Source: Albibeggiatoa sp964388965 (GTDB lineage: Bacteria > Pseudomonadota > Gammaproteobacteria > Beggiatoales > Beggiatoaceae). From it: DNA of 36,455 bases. Shown here piece by piece: positions 16,522 to 25,968 of the stretch. The notes under the pieces were generated by a model that searched no databases, was not told the DNA's origin, and saw only the letters and a list, made by a program, of their open reading frames with translations. The first letter of the stretch is position 1, and each line of letters opens with the position of its first letter. The stretch is from positions 1 through 36,455 of the forward strand of contig CAYMCP010000035.1 of NCBI GenBank assembly GCA_964388965.1, given 5' to 3'. The translations under genes and the position numbers were made by a program.

Positions 16522-17766
16522 ATGAAATTTATCCACGCTGCGGATATTCACTTAGACAGTCCTCTTTGTGGATTAGCGCGTTATGAAGGTGCGCCAGTTG
16601 AACAAATGCAAACTGCCACCCGTCGTGCGTTCACGAATTTAGTAGAGTTAGCCTGTCAAGAAGCTGTTGATTTTGTACTGTTTGCAGGCGATTTGTATGA
16701 CGGTGATTGGAAAGATTACAACACGGGTTTGTTTTTTAATCAGCAAATGAGTCGTTTACGTGATTGTGGTATTGATGCCTTTATCGTGTATGGCAACCAT
16801 GACGCAGGCAATGTAATTACTAAACAACTTAGCTTGCCTGATAATGTATTTGAATTCGATGCACGCAAACCAGAAACACAGATATTAGAGCATTTAGGTG
16901 TCGCCATTCACGGGCAGAGTTTTGCGAAAAAATCAGTTACTGAAGATTTAACAACAGCTTATCCTAATGCAATCGAAGGCTTTTACAATATTGGTTTATT
17001 GCATACCGCATTAAATGGTCGTGAAGGTCACGCTAATTATGCTCCCTGTAGCTTAAATAATTTGCTTGCTAAAGGTTATGATTACTGGGCTTTGGGGCAT
17101 ATCCACCATCGTGAAGTTTTGCACACTGATCCCTATATTGTTTTTTCTGGCAATTTGCAAGGTCGTCATGTGCGTGAGACTGGTGCTAAAGGGTGTACGA
17201 TTGTTCATGTCGAAAATGGTGAAACCCACATTGCTCATCATAGTGTTGACGTATTGCGTTGGGAGCAGTGCCATATCAATGTTGATAATGTCAATCATGT
17301 AGATGATATTATTGATAAAGTACGTGAATCTGTCACACAATTGCTACAACAAACTGAAGGTAGAGCCTTAGCATTACGTTTTATTATCGAAGGTCAAACG
17401 TTGATTCATACCGAGTTGCATAGCCATCCTGAGCGTTGGATGAATGAAATTCGAGCCGTTGCGACTGATGCAGGATTTGGTAATGTTTGGGTTGAAAAAG
17501 TTAAATTGGAAACTAAAGCATTGCATGATGTAAGTCTGCACAATGATAGTCCATTAGGAGAATTGTTAAATACATTACGTGCCTTGCCTCAAGATAGCGA
17601 AGTATTAGACACTTTTTCTTTGGAATTACGTCATCTACGCAATGCCTTACCCATAGAAGCAAGAACAAATGGGCGCGGTATCGATCCAGAACATCCTGAT
17701 ACGATTCGCTCAATTTTAAACTATGTCGAAGAGATGCTATTAGCAAGATTGCAGACCAATCAATAA
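16522..17766 (+). CDS. YhaO/SbcD-type metallophosphoesterase, DNA repair exonuclease
   Basis: The 414-residue protein is a Mre11/SbcD-like nuclease subunit of the YhaO type. The calcineurin-like phosphoesterase motifs are AADIHLDSP (Asp8, His10), FAGDLYDGD (Asp57), YGNHD (Asn92, His93) and a late GHIHHRE motif, with a further LLHTAL histidine between. A C-terminal helical region (about 260-414) would normally bind the ATPase partner YhaN. No yhaN/sbcC-like gene is next to it here; metZ follows 87 bp downstream. It is complete, with an AGGAAAGGGA ribosome-binding region and a probable promoter upstream. Confidence 0.88.
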   Translation: MKFIHAADIHLDSPLCGLARYEGAPVEQMQTATRRAFTNLVELACQEAVDFVLFAGDLYDGDWKDYNTGLFFNQQMSRLRDCGIDAFIVYGNHDAGNVITKQLSLPDNVFEFDARKPETQILEHLGVAIHGQSFAKKSVTEDLTTAYPNAIEGFYNIGLLHTALNGREGHANYAPCSLNNLLAKGYDYWALGHIHHREVLHTDPYIVFSGNLQGRHVRETGAKGCTIVHVENGETHIAHHSVDVLRWEQCHINVDNVNHVDDIIDKVRESVTQLLQQTEGRALALRFIIEGQTLIHTELHSHPERWMNEIRAVATDAGFGNVWVEKVKLETKALHDVSLHNDSPLGELLNTLRALPQDSEVLDTFSLELRHLRNALPIEARTNGRGIDPEHPDTIRSILNYVEEMLLARLQTNQ

Positions 17767-17853
17767 TCAAAAGTAATTTATTGAATATATTAATTTTATT
17801 TAGATTAGAAATTTACTATTCTATTTCCGCATCCAAAAATTAAAGATACCAAT

Positions 17854-19041
17854 ATGAATGACTGGCAAAATTATAGTTTTGATACGTTGGCAGTGCGTGC
17901 AGGACAGCAGCGTACTCATGAAGGTGAGCATAGTGAGGCGATTTTTCCAACTTCAAGCTTTGTGTTTGAATCTGCTGCACAAGCGGCGGCGCGTTTTTCC
18001 CACAAAGAAGCGGGCAATATCTATTCACGTTTTACCAATCCTACGGTGCGTAATTTTGAACAACGTCTTGCAGCCTTAGAACAAGGCGAAGCTTGTATTG
18101 CTACGGCGTCGGGCATGGGCGCGATTTTGAGTGTATGTCTTGGTCTACTGCAAGCAGGTGATCATATTATTGCGTCACGTAGCATTTTTGGCTCAACGGT
18201 GAATTTATTTACCACTATTATTGCTAAATTTGGTGTAGAAACCAGTTTTGTTGAACTTTCTAATTTAGACGACTGGCAACAAGCCATTCGGAGTAATACA
18301 AAATTAATGTTTTTAGAAACGCCTTCTAATCCATTAATGGAAATGGCAGATATTCAGCAATTAGCCGCTTTAGCGCATCAACATCATATTTTGTTATGTG
18401 TAGATAATTGTTTTTGTACACCAGCCTTGCAGAAACCTTTAACTTTAGGTGCTGATATTGTTGTACATTCTGCAACTAAATATTTAGATGGACAAGGGCG
18501 TTGTATTGGTGGTGCGATTGTCAGTAGCCATGATTTTTTACACGAGAAAATATTACCAGTTATGCGCTCGGCAGGACCTAGTATGAGTCCGTTTAATGCG
18601 TGGGTATTTTTAAAAGGTTTGGAAACGTTAAAAATTCGGATGCAAGCGCACTGTGATAATGCGTTACAATTGGCACAATGGTTAGAGGGCAAAGAGATGG
18701 TTGAGAAGGTATATCATCCCGGATTAGCGACCCACCCGCAACACGAATTGGCAAAACGACAACAAGCACATTTTGGCGGATTAGTATCGTTTGAAGTGAA
18801 AGGCGGTCAAGATATGGCTTGGAAAGTAATTGATTCAACTAAGCTTATGTCTATCACGGCTAATTTAGGTGATGTAAAAACGACCATTACTCATCCCGCT
18901 ACAACAACACACGGACGTTTGACAGACGAACAGCGTGCACAGGCAAATATTCGACAAAGTTTAATTCGGATTTCGGTGGGGTTGGAAGATATTGTAGACC
19001 TAAAAGCCGATTTAGCACGCGGTTTGACGCAAATAGATTGA
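17854..19041 (+). CDS. metZ: O-succinylhomoserine sulfhydrylase
   Basis: MetZ makes homocysteine directly from O-succinylhomoserine and sulfide in methionine synthesis, a route suited to a sulfide-rich cell. The 395-residue PLP enzyme of the Cys/Met metabolism family shows the Schiff-base lysine Lys209 in HSATKYLDGQGR, preceded by the PLP-contacting NIYSRFTNPT (55-64) and TASGMGA (84-90). The DGQGR sequence after the lysine is the MetZ form, unlike the cystathionine gamma-synthase pattern. It converges on the sulfotransferase gene, with 84 bp between and no clear terminator. Confidence 0.94.
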   Translation: MNDWQNYSFDTLAVRAGQQRTHEGEHSEAIFPTSSFVFESAAQAAARFSHKEAGNIYSRFTNPTVRNFEQRLAALEQGEACIATASGMGAILSVCLGLLQAGDHIIASRSIFGSTVNLFTTIIAKFGVETSFVELSNLDDWQQAIRSNTKLMFLETPSNPLMEMADIQQLAALAHQHHILLCVDNCFCTPALQKPLTLGADIVVHSATKYLDGQGRCIGGAIVSSHDFLHEKILPVMRSAGPSMSPFNAWVFLKGLETLKIRMQAHCDNALQLAQWLEGKEMVEKVYHPGLATHPQHELAKRQQAHFGGLVSFEVKGGQDMAWKVIDSTKLMSITANLGDVKTTITHPATTTHGRLTDEQRAQANIRQSLIRISVGLEDIVDLKADLARGLTQID

Positions 19042-19125
19042 TTGTCAAAATGGGAGAGTGAAGAACAAAGCAAAATGGTGGAAAACGCGGAATAGATAGC
19101 GTAAAACCCACATTAAAATTTGAAA

Positions 19126-20391
19126 CTATCTTTCTTTTACCACTCCCGAATCTGCATAATATCGCGCAAATGCTTGTTCAATCCGCTCGATGGATAAACC
19201 AAACTGTTCTAAAGTATAACGATGCACACCTAATTTATGTTGTGGATTGTCGTTCATCCAAGTATACAAGCGGTCTTGCATTGCTTCAGTAAAGCGATAG
19301 TCAAAATGACGATAAATTTTCGCAATCATCTCCGCTGGATTTTGCATAAATTCCATATATTGCACATCAAAAATGCGTTCTGCGTCCAAATTTTTGCGCA
19401 CATCCATTGTGTGGTGCACTGCTCTTGATAATACATCCAGCCAATAGTCGCCGATTTCATTTGCATCAACGATTTCGTCAGAAAACCGAATCCGCGCCAA
19501 TCCCGATACACTACAACACGATGGTAGCACTTTCACCGGATCACGATGGATATAAACCACGCTCGCATCTGGAAACACTTTTAATAATAAATCTAAATGA
19601 TAAATATGTGCAGGGGCTTTAAACACCCAATGTGAACCGCGCCATTTCCAACTTAAATATTGCAATTGTTTACGATAATATTCATAAGCATGAGTAATAT
19701 CTTGCTGTTGTACCCAAGTTGAGTAACTCGTAACATTGGCTCTAAAATCAAACAGATGCCCGATCATACTGTGCTCAAATAAACGACTACATTCAGCAGG
19801 TTTATTCGCACTAATATGATGCGCAACTGCAAAATTTGGCGATAAAGCATTTTGGCGATTAATTAAGTCTGATGCCTTAGTCAAACGCGGGTCAGTCAGC
19901 CAATGCGCTTTTCGTGGTGCAGGTGTAGGCAATAGGGCTTCCGCCAGATGCAACCAACGACAGTTAGGGTCTTGGGCGAGCATATTGTGTAAAAAAGTTG
20001 TACCGCTACGAAACATGCCAATGACAAATAAAGGTTTTTCGACGGGAACGTTTAAGATTTCTGGATATTTTTTAAAATCAGCTTGCAATTGCAAACGATT
20101 GGTTAATAAACGTAAAGTATCCTGATAAAAAAAACGTCGCCCAACTAAATTTAATTTAGCATCGGACTCCAAAGCTTGTAAAAAACGGCGTAATGGTTCA
20201 TAAAAATCATCATCCCCCCAATCTGATAAACCGGTTTGCTTTTCGGCTTGTGCAATTAGGGTCTGTTGGTCAAATTTGTACAAATCGCCCAAAGGAAACG
20301 TGCGACCCGCCCAATTTAACAGATTAGCTTGCCAGGGACGTTTAGGTCTTTGAAAAGTGGTTGTTGTTTGCATCGGAATAGTCATACTCAC
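19126..20391 (-). CDS. Sulfotransferase family protein (PAPS-dependent)
   Basis: This protein of about 420 residues has both PAPS-binding signatures of the Sulfotransfer_3 type: the 5'-phosphosulfate loop IGMFRSGTTFLHNML (124-138) and the 3'-phosphate loop VVYIHRDPVKVLPSCCS (278-294). The N-terminal 110 residues are helical. The acceptor cannot be predicted. The frame opens at a GTG (20391), but an ATG at 20385 or 20373 may be the true start. It lies 65 bp downstream of a flavin monooxygenase gene on the same strand, with a small hairpin in the gap, so the two may act in one pathway. Confidence 0.88.
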   Translation of the reverse strand: MSMTIPMQTTTTFQRPKRPWQANLLNWAGRTFPLGDLYKFDQQTLIAQAEKQTGLSDWGDDDFYEPLRRFLQALESDAKLNLVGRRFFYQDTLRLLTNRLQLQADFKKYPEILNVPVEKPLFVIGMFRSGTTFLHNMLAQDPNCRWLHLAEALLPTPAPRKAHWLTDPRLTKASDLINRQNALSPNFAVAHHISANKPAECSRLFEHSMIGHLFDFRANVTSYSTWVQQQDITHAYEYYRKQLQYLSWKWRGSHWVFKAPAHIYHLDLLLKVFPDASVVYIHRDPVKVLPSCCSVSGLARIRFSDEIVDANEIGDYWLDVLSRAVHHTMDVRKNLDAERIFDVQYMEFMQNPAEMIAKIYRHFDYRFTEAMQDRLYTWMNDNPQHKLGVHRYTLEQFGLSIERIEQAFARYYADSGVVKER

Positions 20392-20420
20392 CGCGTGGCA
20401 ATACCCAAGATACAGTGTTG

Positions 20421-20443
20421 CGTTCTACGCATTGCATAGAACG
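20421..20443. repeat. Short hairpin between FMO and sulfotransferase genes
   Basis: CGTTCTA (20421-20427) pairs with TAGAACG (20437-20443) around a 9-base loop. The TTCTACGC string is shared with the repeat at 2507-2514, so it is probably a remnant of the same family. No T-run follows, so it is not a convincing terminator. Confidence 0.45.
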
Positions 20444-20456
20444 AGATTAAAATAAA

Positions 20457-22247
20457 TCAAATCACTGGACGGAATTTTTTTAACCCCAGCCCGCTTAATA
20501 GATAAAAAAATGGTTTCATTACGAAGAATAAAATCACACCTTGCACGACGCGGAACGGTACGACATGAGGTAATCGCTCAATAGCTGTTTTTGCAGCTTC
20601 AGGATTTGCACCGTAACCATGTAAGCGATATTGAAATGATGCTAATGGTGCGAATAAGTAAACATACAGTAATTCAGGATTAAAAATAATTTTCGAGAAT
20701 TGCGGGCGACAGCCGACTTGTCCGGCTAATTCTTCCATATACGCATGATAATCGATCAATGAAGTCAAGCGTTTTGCGTGATGTTTGCGCGTCATGGTGT
20801 ATAATTCGGCATCTTCTTCAACCGCTTTTTGCATTTGTTCTGGAGTGGGTAATTTAATGCGTTTTGTCCAAACACCTGTAATCCAACGTGATTGCATTTC
20901 AACTACGGGTGGTGCAGCACCAATATTTGGTCTAGCAAAGCCCATAAAAGCAATATTAGGTTGATGCGGCATAAACACATTTTTATATAAATCACGTCCG
21001 TCTAAATTTTGCGCTTGCAAATAGGGTAAATAGCTTTTAAAACCAGTACATAACACAACAACATCGATTTCACGTTGCGAACCATCATCAAATTCAACTG
21101 TTTTACCGCCTAGATATTTTTTAATATTCGGTACCACTTTTACCGTTCCGTCAATTATATCGTTAAAAAACCAAGGACTTTTAGTAAAAGGTTGATTATT
21201 ATGTAAACCACCAGAATACCAAGCAAAAATTTCGCGTAATTTCCAGAATTTTTCTACTTTTTCCGCTTCGGACTTAACGGGTTCTGCGTATAATGCTTCA
21301 CAAGCTTTGGCTAATTCTACCCCCGACGCAGGTCCATGACGTTGTGGTTTTTGAAATAAAGCCAGCCAATTTTTTGGATTGAACAAGCCACCAAGAATAA
21401 ATAATAATTCTTTACCCGCTGTTTTAGGATAAAAAGGTAGCATTAAAATTAATGGAATCACGCTGGCAATCGTGTAAAACGTTCTAAACGCAGAATATTG
21501 GTCACGCACGGTCATGATGCAACAGTGATGTAAATCATGTAAATAGGTTCGTGGCAACCACACTTTAGCGCGATATGAGCCGTGATCCGCAGGTAAAGAT
21601 TGTGCCGCTTTACTCATGGTGATAATCGCACCTTTGCGCAATGACATGTAAACGTTTTTAGATTTACCAGCCAATTCGTGTACTAAATCCGCACCACTTT
21701 CGCCGCTGCCGACTACTATAACATTTTTATCTTTCAAATAGTTAGAGTCTTTAGGCAAATAGGAAGAGTGGATAATTTCGCCGGCAAATTGATCTTTGCT
21801 TTCAACTTCGGGAATCATCGGGACATGGTGTAAGCCTGAGCAAATGATCACGCCATCGTAGATTTTAGTAGTCGTTTCTTCGCCGCATTGTGCTGTGACT
21901 TCCCATTTATCATCCTCGATACGCTGTAATTTTTTGACTTCGTGATTGAATTTGATAAAAGGTAATAAATTGTATTTTTCAACGTATTTATTTAAATATT
22001 GTAAATAGACGGTATGATGTGGAAAATAATCAATTTCTTTTTCCATTGGAAAGTCGGAAAATTGTAGAAAAGTCTTAGAGGTACTGGCAGTTGTGCTGTC
22101 GGTCACGGTAGACATTTTTTCATCGAAATACCATAAACCACCTAAATTGTCACGCTTTTCTAAAACGTCTACTTCAAAGTTTTCTTCACGGAGTTGCTTG
22201 GCTGCTGCCAGTCCGGATGCACCACCGCCGATAACGCAAACGTGCAT
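20457..22247 (-). CDS. Flavin-containing monooxygenase (FMO-like)
   Basis: The 596-residue enzyme belongs to the FMO family (PF00743), which uses FAD, NADPH and O2 to oxygenate soft nucleophiles such as N and S. The FAD loop GGGASG is at 7-12, followed by LEKRDNLGGLWYF (29-41). The ICSGLHHVPMIP stretch (135-146) corresponds to the FMO-identifying region, and the NADP loop GSGESG is at 180-185. A hydrophobic C-terminal segment (VVQGVILFFVMKPFFYLL) suggests membrane attachment, as in eukaryotic-type FMOs. An AGGAAA ribosome-binding site precedes the ATG. It lies between a TauE/SafE permease gene and a sulfotransferase gene on the same strand. The substrate is unknown. Confidence 0.92.
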   Translation of the reverse strand: MHVCVIGGGASGLAAAKQLREENFEVDVLEKRDNLGGLWYFDEKMSTVTDSTTASTSKTFLQFSDFPMEKEIDYFPHHTVYLQYLNKYVEKYNLLPFIKFNHEVKKLQRIEDDKWEVTAQCGEETTTKIYDGVIICSGLHHVPMIPEVESKDQFAGEIIHSSYLPKDSNYLKDKNVIVVGSGESGADLVHELAGKSKNVYMSLRKGAIITMSKAAQSLPADHGSYRAKVWLPRTYLHDLHHCCIMTVRDQYSAFRTFYTIASVIPLILMLPFYPKTAGKELLFILGGLFNPKNWLALFQKPQRHGPASGVELAKACEALYAEPVKSEAEKVEKFWKLREIFAWYSGGLHNNQPFTKSPWFFNDIIDGTVKVVPNIKKYLGGKTVEFDDGSQREIDVVVLCTGFKSYLPYLQAQNLDGRDLYKNVFMPHQPNIAFMGFARPNIGAAPPVVEMQSRWITGVWTKRIKLPTPEQMQKAVEEDAELYTMTRKHHAKRLTSLIDYHAYMEELAGQVGCRPQFSKIIFNPELLYVYLFAPLASFQYRLHGYGANPEAAKTAIERLPHVVPFRVVQGVILFFVMKPFFYLLSGLGLKKFRPVI

Positions 22248-22336
22248 GATGATTTTCCTCTTTCTTGTGTGTTTGGCTTGTTGTTCTCGTGACTTTAAAT
22301 TTCGTCACGACTTAAATGCTCTGTGTTTTAAAATTT

Positions 22337-22390
22337 ACGACGCGGAGCGTCTAAGCTGCATTCCAACGGAGACCATTGGAACGAGATTAA
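22337..22390. repeat. Partial MITE-like repeat (copy E)
   Basis: Two hairpins, GACGC/GCGTC (22339-22351) and TTCCAA/TTGGAA (22361-22381), frame the core ACGGAGACCATTGGAACGAG. The core is nearly identical to the right arm of the full copy at 32000-32048. It occupies the gap between the permease and FMO genes. Confidence 0.6.
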
Positions 22391-22416
22391 ATTTTATTGT
22401 TTTTATTCACTCATTG

Positions 22417-23412
22417 TCAGTTATCTACGGGTAACTGTTCATAAGTACGAATTCGGTACATAATGTAATTAATTACTGAAAATATCACTAAAATAGTTAA
22501 ACCGCTGTAAATTACTAATGAATTCAGTGGGATTAAAAGCATAGAAGTCATAAATTCTACAAAAATCAAACCGATTAAAATATTGGCAATTGTTTCACGC
22601 GACAGACTGTTACAAAACATCGCACCCAATGGCGCACCAATGACTACGACGGGAATGGCTGCATACCAGTAGTGCATTGCTGGCGGAGTAAAATCATTAA
22701 CGATAAAAGTTTGAATTGCAAAACCTATCATTGCATTAAACGCCATCAAAACGACTGATGTCGGTGTTGAAACCTTTTCGCACATCCGAAATAACAGCAC
22801 CATCACCGCAAATACAAAAATATCAATCCCATTGCCGACTAAGCCACTCATTATACCACCTAACATACCTGCAATAAAAATCACTATTTTTTCACGAATA
22901 GTCCATTTCGGCATGACTTCATGGCGGTGTGGTAGACCGGTGCGATTGAGAATAAGCAATGTTATAGCAAAACTGGTGAGCATCATGGTAAAAGACATTT
23001 TAATGGCAGGTGGAGGGAGTAATGGAGCAAGCATTATTAAGCCAAACCACACGCCAAAAATACCACCTAAACTGCCCCACAAAATAACTCGCCATTCAAT
23101 TTGAATTCGGGTCAAGATAATCGCTAAAGTCGCCGCACCCATGCCAACGCTTTGAATTGCCAATGAAAATACTTTTGCATCGTAAGGAGGAATTTGCAAT
23201 AATTTGGTGAAAACCGGGAAGGCTACCGCGCCACCACCAATACTTGTGCCACCCGCGATCATCGAGCCAAAAATCATCGTAACAGTAATTTGCCAATTTT
23301 CAATAACATAGTTTAAGGCAGGCACTATGCCGAGTAACGCAAACCAAACCGCCCACACTAAAGCGGCAATGGTAAAAATAGCTGTGTTTTTATTTTCAAA
23401 TAGTATTTTCAT
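22417..23412 (-). CDS. TauE/SafE (TSUP) family permease
   Basis: This 331-residue, very hydrophobic protein has about 8-9 membrane segments in two homologous halves. The N-terminal half carries GSMIAGGTSIGGGAVAFP (49-66) and the second half GMLGGIMSGLVGNGIDIF, the paired Gly-rich signatures of the TauE/SafE family (PF01925). Members move small sulfur anions or organosulfonates such as sulfite, sulfoacetate or taurine-derived products, but specificity cannot be read here. It is the likely first gene of a permease-FMO-sulfotransferase trio on the minus strand. The ATG lacks a strong ribosome-binding site. Confidence 0.9.
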   Translation of the reverse strand: MKILFENKNTAIFTIAALVWAVWFALLGIVPALNYVIENWQITVTMIFGSMIAGGTSIGGGAVAFPVFTKLLQIPPYDAKVFSLAIQSVGMGAATLAIILTRIQIEWRVILWGSLGGIFGVWFGLIMLAPLLPPPAIKMSFTMMLTSFAITLLILNRTGLPHRHEVMPKWTIREKIVIFIAGMLGGIMSGLVGNGIDIFVFAVMVLLFRMCEKVSTPTSVVLMAFNAMIGFAIQTFIVNDFTPPAMHYWYAAIPVVVIGAPLGAMFCNSLSRETIANILIGLIFVEFMTSMLLIPLNSLVIYSGLTILVIFSVINYIMYRIRTYEQLPVDN

Positions 23413-23506
23413 GGAACGTTCTTGTTTTTATTCATTAAGAATTAAAGATATTTAAAATTTACTCTGATTTATTTTGCAAAACAAATTCTATACGCTTAAT
23501 TTAAAT

Positions 23507-25657
23507 TTAAGCTTTAACTTCTTCAATAATTTCAGCATCTTCCACATCATCAGTCTTAGCAACTTTGGATTTGAAATAATGCTGCTTGGCTAAATGTTTT
23601 TCGATTTTACGACTTAAATAAGGACGCATTGCATTACCGATTCCCATACTTAAACCTGCTACGTTGAGTAAAATCGATTGCGCAACACCAAAACCTAGTA
23701 AAAATGCACCGCTCACACTTAAAATGGCGGGAATAAGCATAAGTGCAAAACTGGTGTTCATGTTACTATTAAATTCTTCTGATAATTCAAATAAATAGGG
23801 TAAATGCGTTAAACCGCTATCCATTAAAATAATTTGTGCCGTATCCGTTGCAACAGCGGACGCACCACTAAGTGAAATTGATACTTGAGCTTTTTTCAAC
23901 GCGATAGAATCATTAATGCCATCGCCGACATAACAAATAGATCGACCTTCTGCTTGTAATTTATCAATTAAATCAGCTTTATGTTCCGGTAAAGTTTCCG
24001 CAAAGTAAAAATCAATACCTAAATCTTCGGCAAGTTTTCTAGTCGGTGCTTCGTTGTCACCTGAAATAATATAGGTGGTTTTAATCCGTGTGTTAGCTTT
24101 TAATGCTTCAATTACATCACGCGCTTCAGGTCTTACTGTTGGAACAAGTTCAATTCCACCAGCTAGTTGTCTATCTATTGCAACCATCACCACGCTGTGA
24201 CCCGTTTCATAACAATGGGTTTGCTTATCTTGCATGTATTGTGGAATGGCAATATTTTCAACTTGCATGAAGCGGTTGCTACCTACGTGTATCGTTTTAC
24301 CATTGACGTGGACGACTAAACCAAAACCTAATTTATATTTACTCTCTTGAGCTTGAGGTAAACTTAGCCCACGCTGTTGAGCCTCTTCGATAATGGCTAA
24401 TGCCAATGGATGATTTTGTTTATATTCAGCCGCTGCCGCGTACATCAATACTTCATCTTCGCTAAATTCGTTACAAATGTGAATGTTGCCAACATGTGGT
24501 TGTTCTTCTGTCAATGTGCCTGTTTTGTCAAATATGATAGTATCTATTTTTTTTAGCAGCTCTAATGAACGTCCGTCTTTAATTAAAATACCGTGTTCAG
24601 TAGCGATATTGAGATAATTTAAAATACTAATTGGCGCAAGTATCATCATCTTGTTCTTCGGATGTGAATTAATTACCGCTAATGCCCCGCTAAATCCAAC
24701 TAATGGAAAGGCGATACCGCCAGCTAATAGAGCAGGTTTGACAAGATTGGACGACAAGGATGCTGCACGTAGTTGCGTGGTAGATTTAAAGTCAACTGTA
24801 TCGTTTAATACGCTAATGATTTTAGAAACAGTGGTTTCGCTACCTGCCTTTTCGACTTCAACATGTATTTTACCTGATAACACGACCGTCGAACCGAACA
24901 CAATATCATTCATTTCTTTATCAACCGGTTTCGCTTCACCAGTCAAAATATGTTGGTCAATGGTGGCGAGACCTTCTACTATTTTTCCGTCTGCGGGAAT
25001 CATCTCACCTGCGTGAACAACAACGATGTCACCTATTTTTAATTCTTCAAAAGGTATTTTAGATTCAATGCCGTCTTTGGTTATCCAAATATAATTAGGA
25101 TGTTGACTAAAAGCATTAATAAGACTTTGTTTGGAATCTTCAGTAACACTTGCAACTAGTCGTTCTGAAAAGCGTAACATTAACATAGCGATACTGGCAG
25201 CTATAAAATAACCGCCAAAAATACAACCTGTTAAGGTAATAGCAACTAGGGTATCGACTGTAATTTGACCTGCTTTTAATCTTTGGAATGCTCTTAGGTA
25301 GACTTGATAACCGGTGTAGGCGAGGAAAGGAATACTAGCCAGTGCTAACGGTGTCGCGGCGGTAGCAGCACCTGCTATAGATAGAGTTAATGCGGTTGCA
25401 GATGCCATAATACCGCGTCCATTTTCACGTTCAAATGATTTACGTGCTTCGATTGCTTCTTGGTTTTGCTCGTCAGCACCGAGAAAAACACGTTTCAGGC
25501 GACTATCGGACGCTGTACCTTCAGTCTCAGGAGAAGATTTTTTTTCTGCGTCATTATCAACAATGGGGTTATCTACTGTTTCTTGCTCAATATCTTTTTC
25601 ATATATTTTGTATCCGGTAAACAACGTTCCAGCTAATGCTAGTGCTTCGATAATCAT
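23507..25657 (-). CDS. P1B-like P-type ATPase lacking the CPx motif
   Basis: The 716-residue transporter has the P-type ATPase core: TGEAKP (239-244), the phosphorylation site DKTGT (Asp377), the P1B-type NHPLA motif in the nucleotide-binding domain, and a GDGINDS hinge. About eight membrane segments fit the P1B layout. In the sixth segment, where heavy-metal pumps carry CPC, CPH, SPC or TPC, this protein reads LAPISILNYLNIATEHG (340-356), so no cysteine is available there. It has no N-terminal HMA domain; the N-terminus is a membrane stretch plus a charged linker, and the C-terminus is acidic. The transported ion is unknown. It may be a divergent transporter or have a role other than soft-metal export. 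Confidence 0.88.
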   Translation of the reverse strand: MIIEALALAGTLFTGYKIYEKDIEQETVDNPIVDNDAEKKSSPETEGTASDSRLKRVFLGADEQNQEAIEARKSFERENGRGIMASATALTLSIAGAATAATPLALASIPFLAYTGYQVYLRAFQRLKAGQITVDTLVAITLTGCIFGGYFIAASIAMLMLRFSERLVASVTEDSKQSLINAFSQHPNYIWITKDGIESKIPFEELKIGDIVVVHAGEMIPADGKIVEGLATIDQHILTGEAKPVDKEMNDIVFGSTVVLSGKIHVEVEKAGSETTVSKIISVLNDTVDFKSTTQLRAASLSSNLVKPALLAGGIAFPLVGFSGALAVINSHPKNKMMILAPISILNYLNIATEHGILIKDGRSLELLKKIDTIIFDKTGTLTEEQPHVGNIHICNEFSEDEVLMYAAAAEYKQNHPLALAIIEEAQQRGLSLPQAQESKYKLGFGLVVHVNGKTIHVGSNRFMQVENIAIPQYMQDKQTHCYETGHSVVMVAIDRQLAGGIELVPTVRPEARDVIEALKANTRIKTTYIISGDNEAPTRKLAEDLGIDFYFAETLPEHKADLIDKLQAEGRSICYVGDGINDSIALKKAQVSISLSGASAVATDTAQIILMDSGLTHLPYLFELSEEFNSNMNTSFALMLIPAILSVSGAFLLGFGVAQSILLNVAGLSMGIGNAMRPYLSRKIEKHLAKQHYFKSKVAKTDDVEDAEIIEEVKA

Positions 25658-25968
25658 CGCATCATCCTGTTTTTATGAGACTATATAATATCTTTTTGAT
25701 ACAACACGCAGTTAATTCACCAACAATCATACGGTTTATAAATGTAGTACATTGTAATAGGTTTTGCAATTAAAGTTAAAGAGAATATTATAAATTTATG
25801 TCTAACTTGATGATATGAATAGATTTTTAGTAATAGCGATAAAGATTTGATTGATGCGACAAAATAGCAGGGTACGTGAACACCATGTCACGCACTTTTT
25901 TGGGATTTTAGGTGGACGCTGGTACGCCCGTCGGATAGCGACGTGATGTCACGGGTTTGATTTAAATA
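25658..25968. other. Intergenic region with two related CGTGA/TCACG hairpins
   Basis: Upstream of the P-type ATPase the sequence is AT-rich without a gene. The right half is richer in G+C and holds CGTGA (25875-25879) with TCACG (25888-25892), followed on the plus strand by CAC and a run of six T, and a compact CGTGATGTCACG palindrome (25942-25953). They may be repeat remnants or the terminator of the kinase gene. I cannot decide between these. Confidence 0.4.

Noticed and set aside
20421..20443. Hairpin after the FMO gene as a terminator
   Set aside because: The stem is real, but no T-run follows on the minus strand and the sequence belongs to a dispersed repeat.
22093..22434. A 113-residue plus-strand frame at the FMO start
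   Set aside because: It is antisense to the FMO N-terminus and crosses a repeat. The FMO reading is clearly supported by its FAD motif.
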